A stretch of 10,752 nt of DNA from Clostridia bacterium (GCA_018333845.1 JAGXSK010000102.1:1-10752); one strand, 5' to 3'. Counted from the stretch's first letter, positions 1 to 6,955 are shown. The notes: generated by a model not told the origin, from the letters alone. Numbers and translations are program-made.

Positions 1-311
1 ATAGTTGTCAGAAAAGCCAGGCCTAAAGTAACTGCAAGCTGGTAAAAGGCCTCACCCAGTGTAAAATACTTAAGATGTGGCTCAAAAAACATGATTCGCA
101 GATTATAAAAAGTTTGAGCTAGCGCTTCAACAATGCTAATATTTTTATAGTCAAATGTCATAAATCCATAAACAGTTAGGACCGCCAGGCTTATCAGGGT
201 TGCATTCATTATTAAGCTGACTTTATTTAAGGGCCTGATGTTTATCTTTTTGGAAGTATTATAATACTTGTATTTTGAGCCGGTTCCTTTAAGCACTTGC
301 TCCATACTCAT
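1..311 (-). CDS. phnE: PhnE-like phosphonate ABC transporter permease, second copy (3' end outside window)
   Basis: This is the N-terminal part (about 103 residues) of an inner-membrane permease, the last visible gene of the phn operon. The reading frame is open from ATG at 311 to the window edge. The start is supported by an AAGGAGG site 11 bases upstream and by a TAATG overlap with the stop of the preceding permease gene, so the two are probably translationally coupled. The visible residues show a short basic N-terminus, a first membrane segment at about residues 33-53 (around NATLISLAVLTVYGF), then a periplasmic-type stretch and the start of a second hydrophobic segment. The diagnostic EAA loop lies beyond the window. 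The call rests on its place after phnD, phnC and phnE, because tandem PhnE-type permeases forming a heterodimer are common in Gram-positive phn operons. Without the C-terminus the family assignment is inferred mainly from context. Confidence 0.75.
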   Translation of the reverse strand, partial: MSMEQVLKGTGSKYKYYNTSKKINIRPLNKVSLIMNATLISLAVLTVYGFMTFDYKNISIVEALAQTFYNLRIMFFEPHLKYFTLGEAFYQLAVTLGLAFLTT

Positions 312-1105
312 TACAAGATCACCCTCCTTACATAATTGGACATGGATTCAATAATTAAAATAGCTACGACAACTACAATTACCACCAGGCTTGCTGCACT
401 GTAATTCATGGTCTTATAAAAAATACCAAAGCTAAATCCTATCCCTGTTCCAGTTAGCATGCCTATCAAAGTAGCACTTCTGATATTTGTTTCAATCATA
501 TAGAGTATCCAGCTAAGCATTTGTGGAAGAGACGAGGGTATTACAGCATGGGATACAATATGAAAATAATCTGCTCCAGTGGCCTGGAGTGCCTCCACAG
601 ATGAGCCGCTAACTTCATCAATTGTTTCTGTAAAAGTTCTGCATAAAAACCCAAAGGTAACAAAAAATAATGCAAAATATCCAGTTAAGGCACTTTGCCC
701 AAAGGAAAAGAGCAAGATCATGGCCCACACTGCATCAGGTATGTTACGGGATACAGATGCAACGCCCCTGCTTACCAGGCTGAAGAAATTATTAACTTTT
801 GTGGTATTAGAACCCAGCAAAGCAAATGCAAAGGCAGCCACGGCAGCAAGGGTTGTTGAAGCTACAGCCAATAAAATTGTTTCTCTTAACTTTATTAAAA
901 TATCTGGAAGCCTCTTCATTGCTTCAGCATCGGGATAAAAGTTAGTAACAGACCACATAACTGCTTTAAAAAAGCTGGCAAATCCCCTGGTAAGATCAAA
1001 ATTTGTAACAATGATAGAGCCAATAGTAAAAGCTGCAAGGACAGAAAAAAAGAATATTTTATTCCAACGCCTCTTAACAAAAATATCTTTAATGTCTTTA
1101 TCCAT
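311..1105 (-). CDS. phnE: PhnE-like phosphonate ABC transporter permease
   Basis: This 264-residue integral membrane permease forms the translocation channel of a phosphonate/phosphite-type importer. It has an N-terminal membrane segment (about 17-34), further hydrophobic segments at about 76-98, 124-157 and 205-228, and a C-terminal one at about 238-253. The cytoplasmic EAA loop that docks on the ATPase is visible at about 171-195 (EALQATGADYFHIVSHAVIP), which identifies a BPD-type permease. Length is normal for PhnE. The ATG at 1105 lies inside the last codons of phnC (8-base overlap) and has GGAGG five bases upstream, pointing to translational coupling. It is followed by a second permease gene, so the channel is probably a heterodimer. 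The substrate could be phosphonate, phosphite or another phosphorus compound; the permease alone does not tell. Confidence 0.92.
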   Translation of the reverse strand: MDKDIKDIFVKRRWNKIFFFSVLAAFTIGSIIVTNFDLTRGFASFFKAVMWSVTNFYPDAEAMKRLPDILIKLRETILLAVASTTLAAVAAFAFALLGSNTTKVNNFFSLVSRGVASVSRNIPDAVWAMILLFSFGQSALTGYFALFFVTFGFLCRTFTETIDEVSGSSVEALQATGADYFHIVSHAVIPSSLPQMLSWILYMIETNIRSATLIGMLTGTGIGFSFGIFYKTMNYSAASLVVIVVVVAILIIESMSNYVRRVIL

Positions 1106-1880
1106 GACTACCTCCTACATCAAAAATCAGATCGCCTGCTTCAGACCCATAGATGTCATGAATCTGTTCACTAGTAATATTTGCTGGCAGACCATCATAG
1201 ACAATATTTCCCTTTTTTATGCCAATAACACGATCAGAATAAGCCAAAGCCACATTAACCTGATGCAAGTTTACAAGGCAGGTTATGCCCATTTCTTTAT
1301 TGATCTTGCGAAGGTAATCCATAATTATTTTTGCAGCATTTGGGTCCAAGGATGCTATTGGCTCGTCACACAGAAGTATCTTTGGATTTTGGATTAGAGC
1401 TCTGGCTATTCCCACTCTCTGTTTCTGGCCACCGCTTAATTGGTCACACCTTTTATAAACCTGTTCATCCAATCCCAACAGATGAATAATATTCATAGCC
1501 CATGTTTTTTCTTCTTCAGTATAATTGCCAATAATTCCACTAATAGTTGACTTGTATCCCAGTCGACCGTGCAGGACATTTTCTATGACACTTAGCCTGT
1601 TTACCAGATTGTAGTGTTGAAAAATCATGCCAATTCTTGTTCTTAAATTTCGTAATTCCTTTTTATTTAATTTGGATACGTTAATACCGTCAACCAGGAT
1701 TTCCCCGCTACTGACTTCGATCATTCTATTTATACATCGAAGGAGAGTTGACTTCCCTGCCCCTGATGGGCCAATTATGGATATAAACTCTCCTTCTAGT
1801 ACTGAAAAGTTAATGTCACTCAGGGCTATTGTTCCAGTATCATATTTCTTAGCAAGATTTTTTACTATTAGCAAATCCAT
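1098..1880 (-). CDS. phnC: Phosphonate-type ABC transporter ATP-binding protein PhnC
   Basis: This 260-residue cytoplasmic ATPase powers the phn importer. All ABC motifs are present and in order: Walker A GPSGAGKST at about 37-45, Q-loop glutamine near 88 (MIFQHYNLV, typical of the PhnC branch), signature LSGGQ at about 148-152, Walker B ILLCDEP at about 168-174 with the catalytic Glu, D-loop ASLDP, and the switch His near 206 (NLHQVNVAL). Length matches the family. The ATG at 1880 has AAGGAG six bases upstream. The gene follows phnD after about 63 bases and overlaps phnE by 8 bases, so it belongs to one transcription unit. No catalytic residue is missing. Confidence 0.95.
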   Translation of the reverse strand: MDLLIVKNLAKKYDTGTIALSDINFSVLEGEFISIIGPSGAGKSTLLRCINRMIEVSSGEILVDGINVSKLNKKELRNLRTRIGMIFQHYNLVNRLSVIENVLHGRLGYKSTISGIIGNYTEEEKTWAMNIIHLLGLDEQVYKRCDQLSGGQKQRVGIARALIQNPKILLCDEPIASLDPNAAKIIMDYLRKINKEMGITCLVNLHQVNVALAYSDRVIGIKKGNIVYDGLPANITSEQIHDIYGSEAGDLIFDVGGSHG

Positions 1881-1943
1881 TATTAACTCCTTACATAAAT
1901 CATTAATAAAAGAAACTTTGCACCTAAATTCATGCCATGCTAT

Positions 1944-2981
1944 TTATTTGGACAGCTCTCTGATAGGGTTAAACCATGAGTCTTCAACTGGCAGAAAACG
2001 TTCACCTTGCTTCCATAAGCCTTTAAACTGGGAGTCCTTGGGTACAAAGATCCTTTCATTTTTTGCAGTTTCTTCGTTAGTAAGTGCCTCTAATATAATT
2101 TGTATATGTTCCTGACTAAGTACTTCAGTATTGACAGCCATTGGTGCATTCAGCACCGGCGTGGAATATATTACCACAAATTCCTGTCCCCTAAGGTTAG
2201 TGAAGGGATCAACAGCATCCTGGGCTATTTTATAAGCAGCACCCGGCCTGTTATGCTCACCTGTTATGATTTCTATATAGTTGCCAACACAAACATCGCA
2301 AAAGGACGCTACATCTGCTTTATTGGTAAGCAGGTTTACAAGAGAACCCTGATGGGAGCCGCCATACAATACTTCGCTAAAAAATTTTCCTGGCCCACCT
2401 TCAAGCAAATCCTCCTGGGTTAGATTTTGCCACTCATTCTTTTTGGAGAAATAATTTGTTATCCCAGCAGCTGGTACTCTAAAACCAGATGTGGAACTGG
2501 TTGATACAAAGGAGAATCTCTTTCCTGCAATATTGTCTATGGAATAACCCTGCCCAGATTTATACATTCCTTCATTTTCTTTTTTCACAGCAAGCCATGA
2601 GTAATATACTGCATCATCAAGGGTTCCAGATGACCCACTATTTACAACCAGGGGAAGCACCTTGCTGTTTCTTTCATTTGCTTCAATATAACCAGTAGCT
2701 CCCATAAATGCTATATGGGCATTTCCATTAGCTATTGCTTCAATGGCTATAACATAGTCTGTTGTCAGTTTGTGTTCAACCTTTCTGCCAGTTGCTTTTT
2801 CAATTACACTGCCAATTTCATCCCTTGCCCCCTTTAAATCTTCTCCAGACTCATTTGGATACCATACCATGATAATAGGACCATCTTCATTTATAGCTTC
2901 TCCAGTAGCTGTACATCCAGCAACAAATAATGTGCCAATTAGCATAACTGTCATAATAACCAATAAAAACACTTTTTTCAT
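1944..2981 (-). CDS. phnD: Phosphonate/phosphite ABC transporter substrate-binding lipoprotein PhnD
   Basis: This 345-residue extracytoplasmic binding protein is the first gene of the phn operon. It begins with a lipoprotein signal peptide: KK basic start, hydrophobic core, then lipobox FVAGC with the acylated Cys at residue 23. It should therefore be tethered to the outer face of the membrane. The body fits the PhnD family of periplasmic-binding-protein type 2 proteins, with GNAHIAFMGATGYIEA at about 87-102 and a serine/threonine-rich ligand-loop region SFVSTSSTSGFRVP at about 156-169. These proteins bind phosphonates, phosphite or hypophosphite; the exact ligand cannot be read from the sequence. 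The start has an AAAGGGG site upstream. A terminator for the preceding gene lies about 150 bases upstream, so the phn operon needs its own promoter. Confidence 0.93.
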   Translation of the reverse strand: MKKVFLLVIMTVMLIGTLFVAGCTATGEAINEDGPIIMVWYPNESGEDLKGARDEIGSVIEKATGRKVEHKLTTDYVIAIEAIANGNAHIAFMGATGYIEANERNSKVLPLVVNSGSSGTLDDAVYYSWLAVKKENEGMYKSGQGYSIDNIAGKRFSFVSTSSTSGFRVPAAGITNYFSKKNEWQNLTQEDLLEGGPGKFFSEVLYGGSHQGSLVNLLTNKADVASFCDVCVGNYIEIITGEHNRPGAAYKIAQDAVDPFTNLRGQEFVVIYSTPVLNAPMAVNTEVLSQEHIQIILEALTNEETAKNERIFVPKDSQFKGLWKQGERFLPVEDSWFNPIRELSK

Positions 2982-3073
2982 TGATTTACCCCTTTTCTAA
3001 TAAAATTTTTAAAAGCTTGTCTTGCTTCTAATCTAATGATCCAGTCTATAGTTGTCCTGTTTACAGCTAGAAT

Positions 3074-3103
3074 TTTATAGAATACAAATTAATATTGAAT
3101 TAA
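3074..3103 (-). promoter_or_regulatory. Possible promoter of the phn operon (weak)
   Basis: The AT-rich stretch between the terminator and phnD reads on the minus strand TATAAA (3079 to 3074), with TTAATT (3103 to 3098) 18 bases upstream as a poor -35. The -10 is convincing and the -35 matches TTGACA at only three positions. It is listed because the operon must start between 3128 and 2981. I see no clear Pho-box repeat or other operator. Confidence 0.25.
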
Positions 3104-3122
3104 TTTCTTTTTAAAAATTGTA

Positions 3123-3178
3123 AAAAAGAAGTAAAAAGAACAATACCAGTTTAACGCCTGGTATTGTTCTTTTTACTT
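3123..3178 (-). terminator. Rho-independent terminator after the transglutaminase-like gene
   Basis: A perfect 21-bp inverted repeat (3129-3149 paired with 3158-3178) encloses an 8-base loop and lies about 60 bases past the stop of the transglutaminase-like gene. On the minus strand the stem is followed by TTCTTTTTT-type sequence. The arms also carry A- and T-rich outer ends, so it could work in both directions. It separates the matrix locus from the phn operon. Confidence 0.85.
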
Positions 3179-3238
3179 TGAATATGAGAAGGGAGGTGGG
3201 GGACTGACATTTACACAAACCATGGGATACTCCCTTTT

Positions 3239-4036
3239 TTAAAACTCCCTGACCTTTTCATAAGTCCTGCTGTCCTTATACATGGTGTAGCTTCGATTAT
3301 TTTCTGCAAACTGGATATCTGCAGAAGTATCTATAGTGACCCACTTGTTGTTTATATAAACCTCATTCCATGCGTGATAGCCTTGAATTTTTTCCCCATA
3401 ACCCTTTACAAGCTTTGCAGGAATTCCTACACTTCTTAACATGGAAGCAAATAATGCACTAAAATCATAGCAGATTCCTTTTTTGCTTTTTAAGGTTTTA
3501 TTAATATCTGGAAGATAATCATATGTCAGCTTGTCTATCTTGTCGTAATCATATTTGTAATTGCTTAGAATATACTCATATATAGCTTTTACTTTTTCCT
3601 CATCACCCTGGAGTCCTGCCGTCAATTCCCTGGCCTTCCCAATGGCTTCATCATCTTCTGCCCACTTAACTATTTGAGTAGATTGCATAAAAACATTTAA
3701 TGTATTGTACATGTTTACATTTAGTGTGTCCCTGGAGACAATTCGGTACTGGTTGCCTGTAACATTTTCCAGGATGGCTACTGTGTATGCTCCATTTCCT
3801 AATTGAAGAGGAAACCTTTCAGTTCCCCTGCCAGCCAGATTGTAATGCAGGGTTGTCCCATCCTTCTGGACCATTACTTTTACTTTTATACCATTTTGGA
3901 TGTTATAGCTTATGGAAAAGACTCCCTTGCTTGTTTCTGATTCATCAATGGAATAGGTGTTTGCAGACGCCATGGCTGCAGGTGCAGTTAACAATGCACA
4001 TAGTACAACAAGGATAATTAATGTTATTTTTCTCAT
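3239..4036 (-). CDS. Secreted transglutaminase-like protein
   Basis: This 265-residue protein has a C-terminal transglutaminase-like core (papain-like fold) outside the cell. It has a Sec signal peptide, with likely cleavage after MASA at residue 25, and a beta-rich N-terminal region at about 26-125. The core follows at about 145-245 with all three catalytic residues: Cys189 in GICYDFSAL, His221 in GYHAWNEVY and Asp236 in WVTIDTS. I start it at the ATG at 4036, eight codons inside the longest frame, because GGAGGG lies eight bases upstream and the signal peptide then begins MRKITLII. Proteins of this family may be amide-bond-forming cross-linkers or cysteine proteases; which one is not visible. 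It is preceded by two tandem c-di-GMP aptamers and followed by a strong terminator, so it is a single-gene unit, or the distal gene of the sortase operon, under c-di-GMP control. Confidence 0.9.
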   Translation of the reverse strand: MRKITLIILVVLCALLTAPAAMASANTYSIDESETSKGVFSISYNIQNGIKVKVMVQKDGTTLHYNLAGRGTERFPLQLGNGAYTVAILENVTGNQYRIVSRDTLNVNMYNTLNVFMQSTQIVKWAEDDEAIGKARELTAGLQGDEEKVKAIYEYILSNYKYDYDKIDKLTYDYLPDINKTLKSKKGICYDFSALFASMLRSVGIPAKLVKGYGEKIQGYHAWNEVYINNKWVTIDTSADIQFAENNRSYTMYKDSRTYEKVREF

Positions 4037-4073
4037 ATCCCAACCCTCCAGCATTTCCAATAATATTGGACTA

Positions 4074-4167
4074 ACCTGGCAGCTCGACCGTCATGGCCCA
4101 CCCCGCATGGGCTTTAGACTCGAAAGCTTTGCGTCCCTGTCTTTCGACAGGTTTGCCTTTTTCAAGT
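4074..4167 (-). promoter_or_regulatory. Type I cyclic-di-GMP (GEMM) riboswitch, promoter-distal of a tandem pair
   Basis: The minus strand carries the GEMM-I core: AAAAAGGCAAACC (4162 to 4150), a stem CCTGTC-GAAA-GACAGG with GNRA loop, GACGCAAAG (4135 to 4127), a second hairpin (GCCCATGCGGGGTGGGC), and a 3' block GGTCGAGCTGCC. A closing helix ACTTG/CAGGT sets the ends. The aptamer ends about 38 bases before the start of the transglutaminase-like gene. No terminator lies between, but a small hairpin (4056-4070) and the ribosome binding site (4044-4049) do. A segment just 5' of the aptamer (CCAAGCAT, 4178 to 4171) could pair with ATGCTGGA, which includes the first bases of that site. Translational control is therefore possible, but this is inference. 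Confidence 0.92.
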
Positions 4168-4233
4168 GCTATGCTTGGAACATTAGGAAAACAAAACTAA
4201 TGCTGAATTTCCAAACTAACCTGCACTTGTAAT

Positions 4234-4268
4234 AAAAAAATCCTTATCTGGATTGTCCAAATAAGGAT
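4234..4268 (-). terminator. Intrinsic terminator between the tandem c-di-GMP aptamers
   Basis: The minus strand forms a 13-bp stem (4268-4256 with 4252-4240, one G-U pair) closed by a three-base CAA loop and followed by seven Ts (4240-4234). It lies about 40 bases after the promoter-proximal aptamer, in the position of a riboswitch expression platform. It therefore probably decides read-through toward the transglutaminase-like gene. The alternative is a plain terminator for the sortase operon. The direction of the response to c-di-GMP cannot be read by eye. Confidence 0.88.
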
Positions 4269-4308
4269 AAATAGTGTGTGTTCATAACTGGCTGTTAATT
4301 TGTCCTTT

Positions 4309-4392
4309 ACTGGCAACCCGACCATCATAGCACTGCTGCTTTAGACTCGTGGCTTTGCGTCCCTGCCTTTCGGCAGGTTTGCCTTTTTCAGT
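4309..4392 (-). promoter_or_regulatory. Type I cyclic-di-GMP (GEMM) riboswitch, promoter-proximal of a tandem pair
   Basis: It has the same core blocks as its neighbour: AAAAAGGCAAACC (4388 to 4376), stem CCTGCC-GAAA-GGCAGG, GACGCAAAG (4361 to 4353), hairpin AAAGCAGCAGTGCT, and 3' block GGTCGGGTTGCC, closed by ACTG/CAGT. Core sequence is identical to the distal copy while the stems differ by compensating changes, as expected for a real RNA. Downstream, CAGTTAT (4290 to 4284) can compete with the closing helix for the 5' strand ATAACTG. The segment AAGGA just after the aptamer can pair with TCCTT of the terminator's first arm. These are candidate switching contacts, unproven. Confidence 0.93.
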
Positions 4393-4420
4393 TATAACTT
4401 GCACCTTTTGCAACTAACAA
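4391..4420 (-). promoter_or_regulatory. Possible promoter ahead of the tandem riboswitch leader
   Basis: The minus strand reads TTGTTA (4420 to 4415), an 18-base spacer, then TATAAC (4396 to 4391). The match to a housekeeping sigma promoter is fair. However, transcription would start inside or just after the 5' strand of the aptamer's closing helix, which argues against it. The leader may instead be transcribed from further upstream or by read-through from the sortase gene. Confidence 0.25.
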
Positions 4421-4471
4421 AAACACCTTTGCTTTGATTATTATTTTATCAAAATCTCTTTCCATTAACAT

Positions 4472-4509
4472 GGGACCAGGGTCCCCTTTTGTTTAGGACC
4501 ATGGTCCTA
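4472..4509. repeat. Pair of GGACC/GGTCC palindromes after the sortase gene
   Basis: Two perfect inverted repeats lie eight bases apart: GGGACC-AG-GGTCCC (4472-4485) and the fully palindromic TAGGACCATGGTCCTA (4494-4509). The second contains the sortase stop codon. The two share GGACC..GGTCC, so each can fold alone or pair with the other. No T-tract follows on either strand, so a standard terminator is unlikely. The sequence style resembles REP-like palindromes seen in some clostridia, but that is only a suggestion. Confidence 0.6.
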
Positions 4510-5118
4510 GTCATTCTGTTTCGCCTGGACTATGAGCCTGTGGGTTGGATTACGTATTGGTTCGCAGGTGACAATTGATAATATTTTTTCATTCCTGTCT
4601 GTACGCAGGACATGGATTTCCTCAGGCCTAACAATAACCTTATTGTAAACTGTATAATGATAGTCACCCCTGCTGGTTGACACCACAATCCTGTCATTTA
4701 TCTTCACCTCATTCAGCCTGTTCAGGAGCCTTCCATGGGAGTGTCCCCTATGACCGGCTACCACTGCATTGCCATATTCACCAAAGGATGTTGTGTCCTC
4801 AAGAAAGGATATGCCAATCTTAAGGTTTGTTTCATTTAAGCCGCTGATAATTGGCAGTCTAACCTTTATAGAATCTATTATTAAAACCCCCAGCACCTCA
4901 CCCTGAGGTGTCAGGGGAGTTCTCTCTTTCTCTGTTTCTTCCCCTTCTTCTATCAAAAGAAGCTCGTCTAACTGACCAAGGTCTTGAATTGCCTCCTGGT
5001 TTTCCCATTCTGACAGCAGCTTTTGCTGCCAGTACCAGGCAAAAACCTGCTCCATTACCGGATAAAGGGCAACAGCTATTCCAATTAGTATAATGAAAAT
5101 TGATAATTTCTTTCTCAT
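4507..5118 (-). CDS. Sortase, class D-like
   Basis: This 203-residue membrane-anchored transpeptidase cleaves a sorting signal between Thr and Gly and joins the protein to the cell wall or to another subunit. It has an N-terminal membrane segment (about 5-27), an acidic linker (about 38-66), then the sortase barrel. The catalytic residues are present: His123 in AGHRGHSHG, Cys185 in LSIVTCEP and Arg194 in PTHRLIV. Length and motif spacing fit class D (or possibly E) better than the longer class A, B or C enzymes. The ATG at 5118 is preceded by a weak GAGGT site. The gene lies directly after a gene for a protein with an MPDTG sorting signal, its likely dedicated substrate. A terminator-like hairpin 26 bases before the start probably lowers its expression relative to that substrate. 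Confidence 0.93.
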   Translation of the reverse strand: MRKKLSIFIILIGIAVALYPVMEQVFAWYWQQKLLSEWENQEAIQDLGQLDELLLIEEGEETEKERTPLTPQGEVLGVLIIDSIKVRLPIISGLNETNLKIGISFLEDTTSFGEYGNAVVAGHRGHSHGRLLNRLNEVKINDRIVVSTSRGDYHYTVYNKVIVRPEEIHVLRTDRNEKILSIVTCEPIRNPTHRLIVQAKQND

Positions 5119-5143
5119 AGGTCATACCTCATGTTTTTATAGT

Positions 5144-5176
5144 AAAAAGGCTGAGATTTTAAAAGCATCCCAGCCT
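5144..5176 (-). terminator. Terminator-like attenuator between the sorting-signal protein and the sortase
   Basis: The minus strand forms a 10-bp stem (AGGCTGGGAT with ATCTCAGCCT, one G-U pair) around a 9-base loop, running directly into TTTTT (5148-5144). It begins nine bases after the stop of the upstream gene and leaves only about 25 bases before the sortase start. That is too little for a separate promoter, so the sortase must be made by read-through or from a promoter inside the upstream gene. Confidence 0.75.
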
Positions 5177-5184
5177 GATATTTG

Positions 5185-5955
5185 TTATTTTCTTCTTAAT
5201 ACCATTCCCAGCATTACTATAAAGGCTCCAGCACCAAGAAAGTATATTGGTGATAATTCTCCTGTGTCAGGCATCTCTGCCGGACCAGCGGGAATTTTAT
5301 CCTCGTCAATGGTAATTAAAATATCGGGTTCGGAGGGTTCTTCTTCAACAGGGCCCAGGGGTATTGGATCATCTGGAACATCTATCGGATCATCTGGTTC
5401 ATTCGGGTCAACTGGGTCATCTGGATCGTCTGGATCATCGCCACCGGGGGAGCAAGTAGTGGTAAAGGTCCAGCTGGCTTTTAAAGTTGCACCCTGATAT
5501 TCATTTCCTGAGCTTCCCGGAAAAGCTACACTGAAGTCAACTATCTTTTCAGAGCCTGCCGGCATTGTACCAATCAGGATATTTCCCCTGCCTGCAGCAG
5601 CTCTAAAAAGTTCATTATTGATTACATTAGTGCCATCTGCAATGTAAAGGTTTAAGACATCAGCCAGATTACCCCCATTAAGGGTCGCTTCGCCCAGGAT
5701 ATTTGTTCTGATGTATAGAGTAAGAGGCACGCTGCCGGTATTTCTTAAAAAAAGACTTGAATTCTTAAGGTCTCCAGGGTTGAGGTTGCCTGTATTAACC
5801 CTCTCATCAGAAGCTTCAATTACAAGCCCGCAAAGGTTGCCCTCTATACTAATACCATTTACATTTGCACTAACTCCATGAGGAGCTATTAATGTGATGA
5901 CAAAGAGTATTAAAAAGGTCAGCATCAATTTTTTAATCTTCTCTGATTTATCCAT
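5185..5955 (-). CDS. Sortase-anchored TasA-like surface protein (MPDTG sorting signal)
   Basis: This 256-residue wall-anchored surface protein has a classical Sec signal peptide, with cleavage predicted after GVSA at residue 30, not the SipW type of its neighbours. Residues 31-168 resemble a TasA/camelysin jelly-roll domain: NLNPGDLKNSSLFLRNTGS at about 57-75 and GNEYQGATLKASW at about 150-162 have counterparts in the other proteins of this locus. One Cys at 42 and one at 168 bracket the domain and could form a disulfide. A Pro/Asp-rich spacer (about 171-200) follows, then the sorting signal MPDTG (228-232), a hydrophobic stretch (about 236-252) and the basic tail RRK. I start it at the ATG at 5955 (AGGAGG five bases upstream), not at the longer frame that would overlap the preceding gene. 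Its role is inferred to be the wall anchor or base of the fibre. Confidence 0.88.
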   Translation of the reverse strand: MDKSEKIKKLMLTFLILFVITLIAPHGVSANVNGISIEGNLCGLVIEASDERVNTGNLNPGDLKNSSLFLRNTGSVPLTLYIRTNILGEATLNGGNLADVLNLYIADGTNVINNELFRAAAGRGNILIGTMPAGSEKIVDFSVAFPGSSGNEYQGATLKASWTFTTTCSPGGDDPDDPDDPVDPNEPDDPIDVPDDPIPLGPVEEEPSEPDILITIDEDKIPAGPAEMPDTGELSPIYFLGAGAFIVMLGMVLRRK

Positions 5956-5998
5956 GTTTACCTCCTGAACTACTTTTTTATCCTCATATGCTTTTATC

Positions 5999-6955
5999 TT
6001 AATTACACAAATTTTGTGGCCACTCATGGTCTATTGCATTATTTGATGTTTGCACAGCTTCTGCTTCAAAATAGAGCTCTAAATTGCCTTCCCAGTCTTC
6101 ATCAGTTACACATAGTCTCACCTTAAACTCTATTTCCTGCTGAGGTAAAACTGAACTGCAATAGTAATACCATCCATTGTTGTCTGGAACTTCAGTCCAT
6201 CCATTACTGAGAACTTGAATATTATAATCCGGTTCAGCAGCATTGCTGCTGGTACTCATTTCTTCTTCACCACATGAACTTACAGCTGCATGAAGTGCTA
6301 TATAAATCTGACTTCCTGAAGGCAATGGAAGTTCATAAGTATATGAGGTGCTATTAGGCTCTCTTGTATTGCCAAGTTGTCCAGGAGCACTTTTGGTTGG
6401 CGGCGTTAAACCAACATATAAATGTGTTTCAGACAGCTCCCAACCATTTATTGTGTCAATTTCCACGTAAATTTTATCAGCATCATTCCAAATATACACT
6501 GTTCCAATATTAGTGTAATTTGCCCCGTAACCAAGCTTTAAAGTAAGCGTACCTCCTTTATTAAAAATGTTATATCTTGCCTGGCTAGCTCCTTGACCAA
6601 AAAGCGGGCTGATGGCACTAACCTGCCATTTATTTACAATACTATCATCTACAGCCCAGGCAGTTTCAGATGAACAAACACCTGCATTATCCCAATTGGT
6701 GATAACTTTTGCCCTCAGCTTTGCTTGTTTAGTACCAGTGTTTTTTATTTTCCATTGGGCAGTTCTGCATTCATCAAATACACTTGCCGAATTGACTTCT
6801 TCAGCTGTCATAGATTGTATCTGAACATTTCCAAGAACAAAGGCAACCTCAGGATTCTCATCTTTATCTGTAAAATAGGCAAGAGAAGAACCGGCAATTA
6901 TTAACCCTATAATGGTTATTGTTAATAAACTTATTAATAAACTCTTTTTTATCAT
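5999..6955 (-). CDS. TasA/camelysin-like protein with SipW-cognate signal peptide
   Basis: This 318-residue exported protein has an N-terminus of the SipW-cognate class: basic MIKK, a long hydrophobic core, then SSLA followed by YFTDKDE, with cleavage expected after Ala26. The following AFVLGNVQI stretch corresponds to the FTAGTL stretch of the other two SipW-type proteins. The middle (about 55-260) is beta-rich and larger than a single TasA domain; I do not recognise it. The C-terminal part again looks TasA-like: EIEFKVRLCVTDEDWEGNL, then EAEAVQTSNNA, a motif nearly the same in the beta-propeller-bearing neighbour. Six cysteines, an even number, suggest disulfides. The ATG at 6955 has AAGGAAGGA about nine bases upstream. 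It is probably a minor or accessory fibre subunit, and the 43-base gap to the anchored protein gene suggests co-transcription. Confidence 0.8.
   Translation of the reverse strand: MIKKSLLISLLTITIIGLIIAGSSLAYFTDKDENPEVAFVLGNVQIQSMTAEEVNSASVFDECRTAQWKIKNTGTKQAKLRAKVITNWDNAGVCSSETAWAVDDSIVNKWQVSAISPLFGQGASQARYNIFNKGGTLTLKLGYGANYTNIGTVYIWNDADKIYVEIDTINGWELSETHLYVGLTPPTKSAPGQLGNTREPNSTSYTYELPLPSGSQIYIALHAAVSSCGEEEMSTSSNAAEPDYNIQVLSNGWTEVPDNNGWYYYCSSVLPQQEIEFKVRLCVTDEDWEGNLELYFEAEAVQTSNNAIDHEWPQNLCN

Noticed and set aside
4037..4060. Longer start for the transglutaminase-like protein (extra eight codons)
   Set aside because: The internal ATG at 4036 has a well-spaced GGAGGG and gives a normal signal peptide; the extra codons cover that ribosome binding site.
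3957..4232. A plus-strand frame across the distal c-di-GMP aptamer
   Set aside because: It translates the complement of a structured RNA and of the transglutaminase signal peptide region; there is no ribosome binding site or domain.
4898..5125. A 75-codon minus-strand frame whose ATG is seven bases before the sortase start
   Set aside because: It is a shadow in another frame of the sortase gene, without recognisable domain; the sortase frame has all catalytic residues.
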